A stretch of 64,000 nucleotides of DNA from Rhodobacter sp. Har01. GTDB lineage: Bacteria; Pseudomonadota; Alphaproteobacteria; Rhodobacterales; Rhodobacteraceae. Numbering within the stretch: position 1 is the stretch's first letter; every line of letters starts with the position of its first letter. A program made the translations under genes and the position numbers. The notes beneath the pieces were generated by a model. The model was not told where the DNA came from, searched no databases, and saw only the letters and a list, made by a program, of their open reading frames with translations. This document shows positions 38,913-50,000 of the stretch, in pieces. The DNA is taken from contig NZ_JAJCTD010000002.1 of the NCBI RefSeq assembly GCF_020564565.1, positions 186,001-250,000 on the forward strand, read 5' to 3'.

Positions 38913-39726
38913 GACCGAATTCGCCCCGGCCAAGGTCAACCTCACGCTGCACGTCACCGGGCGGCGCGACGATGGCTATCACCTGCTGGACAGCCTTGTC
39001 GTGTTTGCAGGTGTGGGTGACCACGTCAGCGTCTCGCCCGGCGAGGGGTTCGTGGTCACCGGGCCGCAAGCCGCCGCGCTGCCCGCTTCGGATGACAACC
39101 TGTGCCTGCGGGCCGCCCGTGCCATGGGCGGGGGCGTCGCGGTCACGCTGGAAAAGGTGCTGCCCGTCGCCTCGGGCATCGGCGGCGGCTCGGCCGACGC
39201 CGCAGCGACGCTGCGCGCGCTGGCCCGGATGGGCCGGCCGCTGCCCGATGCGGAAGCGGTGGTGAACATGGGGGCAGACGTGCCGGTCTGCCTGGCCGGC
39301 CGGGCCGTGCGGATGACCGGCGTGGGTGAGGGATTGATGCGCGTCCCAGTCCCCGCCGCCTGGCTGGTTCTGGTCAACCCCGGTGTCGCCGTCTCGACCC
39401 CGGCAGTGTTTCGCGCCCTGACCCGCCGCGACAACCCGGCAATGCCGACCCCCCTGCCGCCGTTGCCCGACGCGCAATCCCTTGCGGCTTTCCTTTCCAC
39501 CCAGCGCAACGACCTGGAAGAGCCGGCCATCGCGCTTGCCCCGGTCATCGCCAGGGTCAAGGTCGCGCTCGCCGCGCAAGCCGGTTGCCTGGTCGCCCGC
39601 ATGTCCGGCTCGGGCGCCACCTGCTTCGGCCTTTTCGCCACCGAAGCCCCGGCGCGGTCCGCTGCCCTGGCGATCCAGGCCGCCCAGCCCGACTGGTGGG
39701 TCGCGCCCGCCCCGATGCTGGGCTAG
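38902..39726 (+). CDS. ispE: 4-diphosphocytidyl-2-C-methyl-D-erythritol kinase
   Basis: This 274-residue GHMP kinase phosphorylates CDP-methylerythritol in the MEP isoprenoid pathway. The substrate segment A-P-A-K-V-N-L-T-L is at 8-16, D-G-Y-H-L-L-D-S follows, and the ATP loop [13 protein letters not shown] is at 88-100. Near the end the chain has [12 protein letters not shown]. The start overlaps the TPR gene by 11 bp. Cytosolic and essential in bacteria that rely on the MEP route. Confidence 0.97.
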   Translation: MATETEFAPAKVNLTLHVTGRRDDGYHLLDSLVVFAGVGDHVSVSPGEGFVVTGPQAAALPASDDNLCLRAARAMGGGVAVTLEKVLPVASGIGGGSADAAATLRALARMGRPLPDAEAVVNMGADVPVCLAGRAVRMTGVGEGLMRVPVPAAWLVLVNPGVAVSTPAVFRALTRRDNPAMPTPLPPLPDAQSLAAFLSTQRNDLEEPAIALAPVIARVKVALAAQAGCLVARMSGSGATCFGLFATEAPARSAALAIQAAQPDWWVAPAPMLG

Positions 39727-39829
39727 AAACCGACAGCGACCTTCCAGGGATGCCGGCAATGCTGGCACGCTTCGCGGCCCAGGCGACGGCCTTCACCGCG
39801 CGTTAATCCTGCTGCGGCTAGGGTCCGGC

Positions 39830-42001
39830 ATGACCGCCGAGAACCCGAAGCAGATGCGCGCGATGGGGGCGCAGGGCCGCAGGCTCAGCGCGCTGCGGGC
39901 CACCTTTCTGGTGGCCAGCCATCACGGCGTGGCGCTGCGCCCGGAAGACTTGCCCGACCTGACCGACGACATGGAGACTAGCGTCGTCACGGCGCTGCGC
40001 AAGGCAGGGTTCCGCACCCGCGTGATCGAGGATTGCACCTGGGACACCGCGGCCGATCTGGGCACTGCCTACCCGGCGCTGGTGCCGCTGGACGATGACA
40101 GTTGGCTGATCCTGGTCCTGGTGGTCAGCAAGGACGGCGCGCCGATGGCCGCCGTGCTGGACCCCGCGCGTGAGGCCGAGGGCATTCGCCTGATCCCGCG
40201 GGCCGAGTTCCTGGCATTGTGGCAATACCGGCTGGTGCTGGTGCAGCCCGCCCCGCCGCCCGCCAGCGACGAGCGGCCGTTCGGTCTGGCGTGGTTCCTG
40301 CCTGCCCTGGCCGCGCAGAAGGCGGCGCTGGCGGGGGTGGCGGTCGCGGTGCTTGCGGGCAACCTGATCTCGTTCGGGCTGCCGCTCCTGTTCCAGTCGA
40401 TCGTCGACCGGGTCATCGCGCATTCGGCCTGGAACACGCTGTGGACCATCACCGCCGTCTTCGTGGTGCTGGCCAGCTTTGACGCCGGTTTCACCTATGT
40501 CCGCCAGCGCCTGATGCTGATCGCGGGCGGCAAGGTCGATGCCATTGTCGGCGGGCGCACCTTCGCGCACCTCCTGTCGCTGCCGCTGTCGGTGTTCGAG
40601 ACCATCCCGGCCGGGGTGCTGACCCGCCACATCCAGCAGACAGAGAAGATTCGCGCCTTTCTGACCGGGCGGCTGTTTCAGACCGTTCTGGACGCGGCCT
40701 TTCTGCCGCTGCTCTTGCTGCTGCTGGCGATGATCTCGCCCACGCTGACCGCCATCGTACTGGGCTTCGCGCTGGCCATCGCGGGCTGCATCGGGGCGCT
40801 GCTGCCGGTGTTCCGCAAACGCCTGAATGCGCTTTACGCGGCCGAAGCCGAACGGCAGGCGCATCTGGTCGAGACGTTGCACAACATGCGCGCCGTCAAG
40901 TCGCTGGTACTGGAGGGCGCCCGCCGCAAGGTCTGGGAAGACAGCCTTGCCGGGTCGCTGCGGCGGCAATGGGACGTGGGGGCGATAGGTGCACTGGCTG
41001 GCGCGGCGACGGGCTGGCTGGAAAAGCTGATGCAGATCTCGGTCGTGGCTTACGGCGCCGTGCAGGTGCTGGACGGCGCGCTGACGGTGGGGGGGCTGGT
41101 GGCGTTTCTGATGCTGGCGGGCCGCGTCTCGGGGCCGCTGGTGCAGATCGTCGGGCTGATCAACGAATACCAGGAGGCCGCGCTTTCGGTGCGGATGCTG
41201 AAAGGCGTGATGGACCACCGTCCCGAAAAGGGCGCCCACAATCGCCCCGCCCGGCATGAGATCACCGGCCGGATCGCCTTTGACCAGGTGACCTTCAGCT
41301 ATCCGGGAACCACAAGCCCGGCGCTGGACCGCGTTTCGCTGGACATCCAGCCGGGCGAGATTGTCGGCGTGGTCGGTCGGTCGGGGTCGGGCAAGACCAC
41401 GCTGACGCGGCTGATCCAGGGCATCGAGACGCCCTCGACCGGGCTCTTGCGGGTGGACGGGGTGGACATCCGCCAGATCGACCTGGACCACCTGCGCCGC
41501 AACATCGGCGTCGTGCTGCAGGAGAATCTGCTGTTCCGCGGCACCATCCGCGACAACATTGCCATGGCCCGCCCCAGCGCCGCGCCCGAGGAGGTGGCGC
41601 TGTCGGCCCGCCTGGCCGGGGCCGAGGATTTCATCCGCCGCCTGCCCTTGGGTTTCGAGACGAAGATCGAGGAGGGCGGGTCGAATTTCTCGGGCGGGCA
41701 GCGCCAGCGTATCGCCATCGCGCGGGCGCTGATGAGCGCGCCGCGGGTGCTGATCTTCGACGAAGCCACCTCGGCACTGGACCCGGAATCCGAGCAGGTG
41801 GTGAACCGCAACCTGGCCGCCATCGCGCGCGGCCGCACGGTGATCGTGGTGTCGCACCGGCTGTCGTCGTTGGTGCGGTCCGACCGGATCGTGGTGATGG
41901 ACCAGGGCCGCGTGCTGGACATCGCCCCGCATGACGTGCTGCTGACGCGCTGCGACGTCTACCGCCAGCTTTGGGCCGCGCAGACGGAGCACATGGGATG
42001 A
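39830..42001 (+). CDS. Type I secretion ABC transporter with C39-like N-terminal segment
   Basis: From the Met at 39830 the protein has 723 residues. Residues 1 to about 140 look like a C39 peptidase domain without the catalytic Cys, as in the HlyB C39-like domain that binds unfolded substrate. About six membrane spans lie between residues 160 and 430. The ATPase has Walker A G-R-S-G-S-G-K-T (about 515-522), signature F-S-G-G-Q-R-Q-R and L-I-F-D-E-A-T-S-A-L-D. This is the PrtD/HlyB class of inner-membrane exporter. It overlaps the adaptor gene in an ATGA arrangement. The likely cargo is the giant repeat protein encoded downstream on the other strand. Confidence 0.88.
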   Translation: MTAENPKQMRAMGAQGRRLSALRATFLVASHHGVALRPEDLPDLTDDMETSVVTALRKAGFRTRVIEDCTWDTAADLGTAYPALVPLDDDSWLILVLVVSKDGAPMAAVLDPAREAEGIRLIPRAEFLALWQYRLVLVQPAPPPASDERPFGLAWFLPALAAQKAALAGVAVAVLAGNLISFGLPLLFQSIVDRVIAHSAWNTLWTITAVFVVLASFDAGFTYVRQRLMLIAGGKVDAIVGGRTFAHLLSLPLSVFETIPAGVLTRHIQQTEKIRAFLTGRLFQTVLDAAFLPLLLLLLAMISPTLTAIVLGFALAIAGCIGALLPVFRKRLNALYAAEAERQAHLVETLHNMRAVKSLVLEGARRKVWEDSLAGSLRRQWDVGAIGALAGAATGWLEKLMQISVVAYGAVQVLDGALTVGGLVAFLMLAGRVSGPLVQIVGLINEYQEAALSVRMLKGVMDHRPEKGAHNRPARHEITGRIAFDQVTFSYPGTTSPALDRVSLDIQPGEIVGVVGRSGSGKTTLTRLIQGIETPSTGLLRVDGVDIRQIDLDHLRRNIGVVLQENLLFRGTIRDNIAMARPSAAPEEVALSARLAGAEDFIRRLPLGFETKIEEGGSNFSGGQRQRIAIARALMSAPRVLIFDEATSALDPESEQVVNRNLAAIARGRTVIVVSHRLSSLVRSDRIVVMDQGRVLDIAPHDVLLTRCDVYRQLWAAQTEHMG

Positions 42002-43317
42002 GTGCCGCCTTCCGCCCGCCGCGCGTGGCCCCCGAGGCGCTGGCCTTCCAGGGCGACCTGGACCGGCTGATCGTCGAGCCGCCGCCGCGGGCGTTGCGCG
42101 CCTGGCCGGTGCTGAGCGCCGGGCTGCTGGCGGCGCTGGTCGGCCTGTCGGCGCTGCTGCCGCTGGACATCGTGGTCAGCGCCAGTGGCGAGCTGGCCGC
42201 CGACGCGCCTCCGGTGGTGCTGAAGCCGATGGCACGCGCAGTGCTGGCCGAACTCCTGGTCCGCCCCGGCGACCGGGTGCGAGAGGGCCAGGTGCTGGCC
42301 CGGCTGGACCCGACGCTGCCCGACGCCGACCGCGCTACGCTACAGGTGGAACGCGACGATGTTGCCGCCCGGATTGCACGGCTTGAGGCGGAACTGGCCG
42401 GCACCCCGCTGGCAGAGGGCAGCGCCGAGGACTCCTTGCAGGGGCCGGTGCTGGCCAGCCGGGCCGACGTGGCCCGGGCGCGGCGAGCGCGGCTGGCCGA
42501 GGCGGTCCTGGCACTTGAGGAAACGCTGGCGGCGTTCGAGGCCCAGACCTCGGCGCTGGAAGACCGGCTTGCCATCGCGCGCGAGCTGGAGGCGGGCCGT
42601 GAGGATCTGGCCGCCCGCCAGTTGGCACCCGCCACCGAGGCCCTGGCCGCCCGCTCGGCCCGGCTGGCCGCCGAGGGCGAGCTGGCCGCACATCACGCCC
42701 GGCTGGCCGAGATTCGCCGCGCCTTGACCGATGCCCGCGGCCAGGTGGCCGAGTTCGACCTATCGCTGCGGCAAGAGGCGACCGAGGCCCTGCCGCCCTT
42801 GCGCCTGCAGTTGGCGCAGCTGGATGACGCTCTGTCCAAGGCCAACCGGCTGATGGAGCTGTCGACCATTCTGGCGCCGCGCGATGCGGTGGTGATCTCG
42901 GTCGCACCCGGCGGCGTGGGCGCGGTGATCGCCGAGGGCGAACCGCTGATCGCGCTGATCCCCAGCGACGCCACGCTGATCGCCGAGATCGAGATTCCCT
43001 CCTCCGAGGTCGGCCGCGTTGCCCCGGGCGACCGCGTGGCGCTCAAGATCGACGCCTTTCCCTGGCGCCGCAACGGCGAGGCGACGGGACGGCTGGACAG
43101 CATCAGCCCGGCGACGCTGGCCGCCGCGGCAGGCACCGCCGCCAGCCACCCGGCGCGGGTGACCCTGGCCACGGCGCCCGATGCCCTGCCCCAAGGCGCG
43201 GCACTGTTGCCCGGCATGACGCTGACAGCGGAAATCCGGACCGGCACCCGCACGGTGCTGCAGTTCTTCCTCGACCCGCTGCTGCGCGGGCTGACCGAAT
43301 CCCTTCGCGAACCCTGA
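41998..43317 (+). CDS. HlyD-family type I secretion adaptor
   Basis: The protein has 439 residues. A short cytosolic start is followed by one membrane span (about residues 35-55). A lipoyl half-motif (V-L-K-P-M-A-R-A-V-L-A-E-L-L-V) and a long coiled coil rich in Leu, Ala and Glu (about 100-275) come next. The second lipoyl half and beta barrel then follow (L-A-P-R-D-A-V-V-I-S-V, then S-S-E-V-G-R-V-A-P-G-D-R-V). It is the periplasmic link between the ABC transporter and an outer-membrane TolC, which is not in the window. It is translationally coupled to the ABC gene. Confidence 0.9.
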   Translation: MSAAFRPPRVAPEALAFQGDLDRLIVEPPPRALRAWPVLSAGLLAALVGLSALLPLDIVVSASGELAADAPPVVLKPMARAVLAELLVRPGDRVREGQVLARLDPTLPDADRATLQVERDDVAARIARLEAELAGTPLAEGSAEDSLQGPVLASRADVARARRARLAEAVLALEETLAAFEAQTSALEDRLAIARELEAGREDLAARQLAPATEALAARSARLAAEGELAAHHARLAEIRRALTDARGQVAEFDLSLRQEATEALPPLRLQLAQLDDALSKANRLMELSTILAPRDAVVISVAPGGVGAVIAEGEPLIALIPSDATLIAEIEIPSSEVGRVAPGDRVALKIDAFPWRRNGEATGRLDSISPATLAAAAGTAASHPARVTLATAPDALPQGAALLPGMTLTAEIRTGTRTVLQFFLDPLLRGLTESLREP

Positions 43318-43347
43318 CCCGACACCACTGCCAGAAAGGCCCCCAGC

Positions 43348-43947
43348 ATGACCCTTGCCACCGATATCTCGACCGCCGCCGCCAGCCCGGTCGCGCAGCC
43401 CCGCGTCCTCCATGTGGGTTGCGGCGCGGCCCACCCCGACAAGCTGCCCGAGGCGTTCTTTCCGCGCGGCGTCTGGGCCGAGGTCCGCCTCGACATCGAC
43501 CCGGGCGTCGCGCCCGACATCGTGGCCTCGATCACCGACATGGCGGTGGTGCCCACGGCTTCGGTCGATGCGGTCTGGTCGGCGCACAACCTGGAACACC
43601 TCTGGGCGCATGAAGTGCGCCTCGCCCTGGCCGAGTTCCTGCGGGTGCTGCGGCCCGGCGGCTTTGCGCTGGTGACCATGCCCGACCTGCAGCAGGTGGC
43701 GGCGCTGGTGGCCGAGGGCAACCTTGAAGGCCCGGCCTACATGTCGGCGCTTGGGCCGATCGCGGCCATCGACATGCTGTACGGCTTTCGCCCCGCACTG
43801 GCGGAGGGAAATGCCTTCATGGGCCACCGTTGCGGCTTTACCGCCGTCTCTCTGACCGCGCACCTGCAGGCGGCGGGCTTTGCCGATGTCCGGGTTCAGC
43901 GCGACGGCGGCTATGCGCTTTGGGCCACCGCGGTCAAGCCGGCCTGA
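43348..43947 (+). CDS. Small class I SAM-dependent methyltransferase
   Basis: The protein has 199 residues. Motif I is degenerate (L-H-V-G-C-G-A-A), followed by the acidic L-D-I-D-P-G-V segment. S-A-H-N-L-E-H-L-W and V-L-R-P-G-G-F-A-L-V-T are standard for Methyltransf_11. It starts 30 bp after the secretion adaptor and ends 27 bp before a terminator, so it is the third gene of the exporter operon. In other exporter or glycosylation clusters such enzymes modify sugars or the exported polypeptide. The acceptor here is unknown. Confidence 0.82.
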   Translation: MTLATDISTAAASPVAQPRVLHVGCGAAHPDKLPEAFFPRGVWAEVRLDIDPGVAPDIVASITDMAVVPTASVDAVWSAHNLEHLWAHEVRLALAEFLRVLRPGGFALVTMPDLQQVAALVAEGNLEGPAYMSALGPIAAIDMLYGFRPALAEGNAFMGHRCGFTAVSLTAHLQAAGFADVRVQRDGGYALWATAVKPA

Positions 43948-43974
43948 GCCGGGCACGACGTGGCCGAAACGATA

Positions 43975-43999
43975 GGCCCGCCTTTCCGGCGGGCCTTTT
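43975..43999 (+). terminator. Rho-independent terminator of the secretion operon
   Basis: GGCCCGCC (43975-43982) pairs with GGCGGGCC (43988-43995) across TTTCC, and TTTT follows. It ends the ABC-adaptor-methyltransferase unit. Confidence 0.85.
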
Positions 44000-44017
44000 G
44001 ATTTTCGTGCAGGGGTG

Positions 44018-44043
44018 GGGCGCGGGGCAACCGCCCCGCGCCC
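44018..44043. terminator. Perfect 11-bp hairpin after the giant repeat gene
   Basis: An 11-base arm (44018-44028) pairs perfectly with 44033-44043 across AACC. It lies 7 bp beyond the stop of the minus-strand giant gene. No T-run follows on that strand, so it may protect the long mRNA 3' end or act with the neighbouring terminator. Confidence 0.5.
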
Positions 44044-44050
44044 GGACCGA

Positions 44051-47000
44051 TCAGAGGAACAGCGCCGAGATCTGCGAGGTGCTCATCACCGCAACCTGCG
44101 CCGTGGTGAAAGCCGAGGTCTGCGCAGTGCTGAGCGCCACGATATCCTCGGTCTCCAACGCCGGGATCTGGTCCAGCGTCAGCCCTGCGATCTGCGCCGT
44201 GGTCAGCGCCGTCATCTGCGCCGTGGTCAAGGCGGTGATCGCATCATTCGACAGCGCGCCGATCTGCGCTGTGGACAGGCGGGCGATCTGCGTGGTGGTC
44301 AGCGCCGCCACCTGATCCGAGGTCAGCGCCGCCGTCTGGGTCGAGGTCAGGGCAGCGATCTGCGCCGTGGTCAGACCGCGCACCGCCGAGGTGGCCAGCG
44401 CGGCCAGATCCTCGGTCTCCATCGCAGCGATGGCAGCGGTGGACAGCACCGCCACCTGGGCTGAGCCCAGCGCGCCGGCCTGGTCGGCCGTCAGCGCCAC
44501 GACGTCATCGGTGCCAAGGCCAAGGATGGCCGCCGCCGTCAGCGCCGCCACCTGTGCGGTGGTCAGGCCAACCACCTGGTCGCTGGAGAGGGCTGCGACC
44601 TGGGCCGAGCCCAGCGCCGCCACCTGCGCGGTGGTCAGCGCGGCGATCTGGTCGGTGCTGAGCGCCGCATAGTCCGCGGTTTCCAGCCGGATGACCTGCG
44701 CGGTGGTCAAGGCCGCCAGCTGGTCGGGCGTCAGCCCCGCCACCTGCGCGGTGGTCAGCGCCACCACCTGCGCGGTGGTCAGGCCCTGCACAGCATCAGT
44801 GGTCATTGCGGCCAAATCCTCGGCCTCCAGCACCGAAATGTGGCCAGTGGAGAGCGACGCGACCTGAGCGGCGGTCAGCGCTGCCGCCTGGTCCGAGGTC
44901 AGCGCGACGACGTCATCGCTGCCCAGACCCTGCATGGCGGCCGTGGTCAGCGCCGCGACCTGGTCGGGTGTCAGCCCGGCGATCTGGTCAGAGCCCAGCG
45001 CCGCGACCTGGGTCGAGCCCAGGACCGCCACCTGCGCCGTGGTCAGCGCCGCCAGCTGGTCGGTGGTCAGCGCCGCAAGATCGGCCGTTTCCACGGCGCC
45101 GATCTGCGCGGTGGTCAGCGCGGCAAGCTGCTCGGCCGTCAGGGCGGCAACCTGCGCGGTGGTCAGCGTCACCACCTGCGCGGTGGTGAGCGCCTGGATC
45201 GCCGCCGTCGAGAGGGCGGCCACATCCTGCGCCTCGATCGCCGCAAGAATGGCAGTGGTCAGGTTGCCCGCCTGCGCGGTGGTCAGCGCCGCGGCCTGTT
45301 CGACGGTCAGTGCGACGGCGCCTTCCGTGGTCAGCCCCAGCAGCGACCCGGTGGACAGGGCCGCGATCTGCTCGGGCGTCAACCCGGCAACCTGGTCGGT
45401 GGTCAGCGCGTGGATCTGGGCCGAGGTGAGAACGCCCACCTGGGCCGAGGTCAGCGCCGCGAGTTGCCCGGTGGACAGGGCGGCAATGTCGGCTGTGACG
45501 ATCCGCGACACCTGCGCGGTGGTCAGCGCCGCCACCTGCTCGGCCGTCAGAGCAACGGCCTGATCGGTTGTCAGCGCGGCAATCTGCGCCGTGGTCAGGG
45601 CGGCCACCTGATCGGTGGTCAGCGCCGCCACCCGGTCGGCGCCAAGGGCCGCGACCTGCGCGGTCGAGAACAGCACCAGTTGCCCGGTCGACAGGCCAGA
45701 GACCTGATCCACCGTCAGCGCCGCGGCATCCTCGGTCGCCAGGGCGGCGATCTGGGCGGCGCCCAGCGCCTCAAGCTGGTCAAGGGTCAGGGCCGCGGCC
45801 TGATCCGACGACAGCGCGGTGATCTGCGCCGTCGTCAGGCGGGCCACCTGCGCGGTGGTCAGCGCGGCGACCTGGCCGGTGGTCAGCGCGGCCGCCTGGG
45901 CGGTGGTCAGCGCCACGACCTGGGCGGTGGTAAGCGCGGCGACCTGATCGGCGGTCAGTGCGGTCAGATCTTCGGTCTCAAGCCGGGTAACCTGGGCGGT
46001 GGTCAGCGCAGCCACCTGGGCGGTGGTCAGCGCCGCCGCCTGATCCGAGGTCAGCGCCACGACCTGCGCCGTGGTCAGGCCGCGGATCGCCGCGGTCGTG
46101 AGCGCGGCAAGGTCGGCGGTCTCCATTGCTGCCAGGGTCGCCGTGGTCAGCGCCGCGAGCTGCGCGGAACTGAACGCCGCCGCCAGGTCTTCGGTCAGCG
46201 CGGCCACATCCGAGGCCTCAAGGCCCCGCAGCGCCGCCGCGGTCAGCGCTGCCGCCTGCGCAGGGGTCAGCGCCGCGATCTGGTCAGAGGTCAGCGCCTC
46301 GACCTGGGCCGAGGTAAGCACCGCCGCCTGCGCCGTGGTCAGGGCAGCAATCCGGTCGGTCGCCAGAGCGGCGATATCCTCAGCCTCCAGCCTGGCCACC
46401 TGGGCGGGGGTCATGCCGGCCAGCTGGGCGGTGGTCAGTGCGGCCACCTGGTCAGAGGACAGGGCGACGATCTGCGCCGTAGTCATCTGCGCAACCTGGG
46501 CGGTCGACAGGCCGGCGATCTGCGCGGTCGAGATCGCTGCGACCTGATCGGTGGTCAGCGCCGCGACCTGCGCATTGGTCAGCGCGGCCAGTTGCGCGCT
46601 GGACAACGCGGCGATGTCGGAGGTTTCCAGCCGGGCGATCTGGGCCGTGGTCAGCGCCGCGACCTGCGCGGTGCCCAGGGCCGCGACCTGCGCGGTGTCC
46701 AGCGCAACGATCTGGGCCGTGGTCAGTGCCGCCGCCTGCGCGGTGGTCAGACCGGCCAGCGCGGCCGAATCCAGCGCAGCGATCTGCGCCGTGGTCAGCT
46801 TGACGGCCTGCGCGGTGGTCAGCGCGGCCAGTTGCGCGCTGGACAGCGCGGCGATGTCCGACGTCTCGACTTCGGCAAGCTGCGCGGTGGTCAAGGCGGC
46901 GATCTGCGCGGTGGTCAAGGCGGCCACCTGGGCGCTGTCCAATGCCACGACCTGCGCCGTGGTCAGCTTTGACACTTGCGCGGTGGTCAGTGCGGCAAGA

Positions 47001-50000
47001 TCCGCCGTTTCAAGGGCGGCGATCTGCGCAGTCGTCAGCTTTGACAGCTGCACGGTGGTCAGCGCCGCCGCCTGCGCGGTGGTCAGCGCGGCGATGTCCT
47101 CGGCGGCGAAGGTGGCCAGTTGCGCCGTGGTCAGCCCGGCTATTTGCGCCGTGGTCAGCGCAGCGACCTGGTCAGAGGACAGCGCTTCGGCCTGGGCGGT
47201 GGTCAGCTTGGCCAGTTGTGCGGTGGTCAGGGCGCCGATCCGGGCGGCCGTGATCGCACCGATCTGGTCAGTCGAAAGCGCCGCGATCTGCGCGGTGGTC
47301 AGCGCCGCAAGATGGGCGGTGGACAGCGCGCCGATCCCGTCGGTGGTCAGCCCACCCACCTGCTGCACCGTCAGCGCCGCCACTTGGGCGGTGGTCAGCG
47401 CGGCCACCTGTTCGGTGGTCAGCGCGGCGACCTGCGCGGTGGTCAGGCCCTTCAGCGCCGCCGTGGTCACCGCGGCAAGGTCCGCCGTTTCCATCGCCGC
47501 CAAGGTCTCGGCCGCCAGCGATTGCAGCTGCGCCGAAGACAAGACCGCCGCCTGCGCGGTGGTCAGCGCCGCAGCATCGGCCGAGTCGAGACCGGCCAGA
47601 GCCGACACCGTCAGTGCGGCCACTTGCGCGGTGGTCAGCGCGGCCACCTGGCCAGAGGTCAGCGCGGCAATCTGGTCGAAGGTCAGGGCGGCCGCCTGCG
47701 CCGTGGTCAGCGCGGCCACCTGCGCGGTGGTCAGGGCGGTGACATCCTCGGCCTCCAGAGCGGCCACCTGAGCGGTGGTCAGCGCCACGACCTGCGCGGT
47801 GGTCAGCGCCACAGCCTGGCCGGTGGTCAGCGCGGCAACCTGCGCCGTGGTCAGGCCGCGCAGCGCCGAGGTGGTCACGGCGACAAGGTCCGCCGTCTCC
47901 ATCGCCGCAAGGGCGGTGGGCGAGATCGCTGCAATCTGAGTGCTGGCGAGCGCCGCCGCCTGGGCGGTGCCCAAGGCAGCGATGTCGGCGGTTTCCAGCC
48001 CCGCCAGCGCGGCCGGGCTGAGCGCCGCGACCTGCGCGGTGGTCAGCGCCGCCGCCTGCGCGGTGGTCAGCGCCTCGACCTGCGCCGAGGTCAGCGCGGC
48101 GGCTTGCGCCGTGGTCAGCGCAGCGACCTGTGCGGTGGTCATGGCGGCGACATCCGCCGCATCCAGCGCGGCGATGCGGTCGGCGGCAAGGCCGGTCAGT
48201 TGCGCCGTGGTCAGCGCCGCGACCTGGTCAGAGGTAAGGGCCGCTGCCTGATCGGTGGTCAGTCCGGCCAATGCTGCCGAGGTGATGGCGGCAAGGTCGG
48301 CGGTCTGTAGCGCGCCCACCGCATCCAGCGACAGGGCGCCGATCTGGGCGCTGGTCAGCGCCGCGGCCTGCGCCGTGGTCAGCGCCACGGCCGCGGCCGA
48401 GCCAAGGCCGGCCAGGCCAGCCGCGGTCAAGGCCGCAACCTGGGCCGCCGAAAGCGCGGCCAGCTGGGCGGTGGTCAGCGCAGCGACCTGGGCACTGTCC
48501 AGCGCCGCCACCTGCGCGGTGGTCAGCGCCACCGCCTGCGCGGTGGTCAGCGCCGCAACCGCGGCGGTGCCAAGGGTGGCGACCTGTGCGGTGGTCAGCG
48601 CGGCCGTCTGCGCGGTGGTCAGCGCGGCCACCTGTGCGGTGGTCAGCGCGGCCACTTGCGCGGTGGTCAGGCCGCGAAGGGCCGCGGTTCCCATGGCGGC
48701 AAGGTCCGCCGTCTCCAGCGCCGCCACCGCGGCAGTGGTCAGTCCGGCCAGCTGGGTGCCGGTCAGCGCCGCCGCCTGTGCGGTGGTCAGGGCCACGGCA
48801 TCCGCCGTCTCAAGCCCGGCCAGCGCGCCGGCGTCCAGCGCGGCGACCTGCGCAGTGGTCAGCGCGGCCACCTGCGCGGTGGTCAGCGCGGTGACCTGGG
48901 CGCTGGTCAGCGCCGCGACCTGGGCGCCGGTCAGCGCCGCCGCCTGCGCGGTGGTCAGTGCGGCAACGACCGCCGTCGCAAGGCCTTCGACTGCCGCCGT
49001 GGCGAGCGCGGCCACCTGATCAGAGGTCATCGCCGCTGCCTGAGCGGTTGTGAGCGCCGCCGCCTGGTCGGAACCCAGGCCGCGCAGGGCGGCAGTGGTC
49101 AGGGCCTCGACATCGGCGGTCTCGAACGCGGCGACTTGCGCGGTGCCCAGCGCGGCCAGTTGCGTGCTGCTCAGCGCCGCCGCCTGGGCGGTGGTCAGCG
49201 CGACGATATCCGCTGCGGCCAGCCCGGCCAGGGCTTCGGCGTCCAAGGCGGCGACCTGCGCCGTGGTCAGCGCGGCCACCTGGGTGGTTGACAAGGCATC
49301 AAGCTGGGTGCTGGTCAGCACCGCCGCCTGCGCGGGGGTCAGTGCGGCCAGCTGCGCCGTGCCCATGGCCCCGACATCGGCCGCATCCAGCGCGGCTATC
49401 GCCGCGGTCGACAGCGCGGCGACCTGTGCAGTGGTCAGCGCCGCCACCTGCGCCGACGACAGCGCCGTGGCCTGGGCCGCCGTAAGGGCCCGGATCGTTG
49501 CCGTGCCCAGCGCCGCAAGGTCTGCCGTTTCCAGCGCGGCGACCGCCGTGGGCGACAGGGCGGCCAGTTGCGTGCTGCTCAGCGCGGCCGCCTGGGCGGT
49601 GGTCAGCGCAACAACATCCGCCGTCTCAAGCGCCGCCAGCGCGGCCGTGGACAGCCGCGTCACCTGCGCGGTGGTCAGGGCAGCCACCTGGGCGGTGGTC
49701 AGCGCGACGATCTGCGGCCCGCTCAGGACCGGCACCTGCGCGGTGGTCAGGGCGGCCACCTGGACGGTGGTCAGCGCCTCGATCGCTGTGGTGGACAGGG
49801 CGGCCACCTGGGCGGTGGTCAGCGCGGCCACCTGCACCGTGGTCAGCGCCGCCGCCTGCGCGGTGGTCAGCGCGGCGACCTGCGCCGTCGTCAGGCCCCG
49901 GACCGAGGCGGTGGAAAGCGCGGCAAGATCCGCCGTCTCCATCGCCGCCAGAGCGGCGGGGCTGAGCGAGGCGATCTGGGCGCTGGTCAGCACGGCGGCC

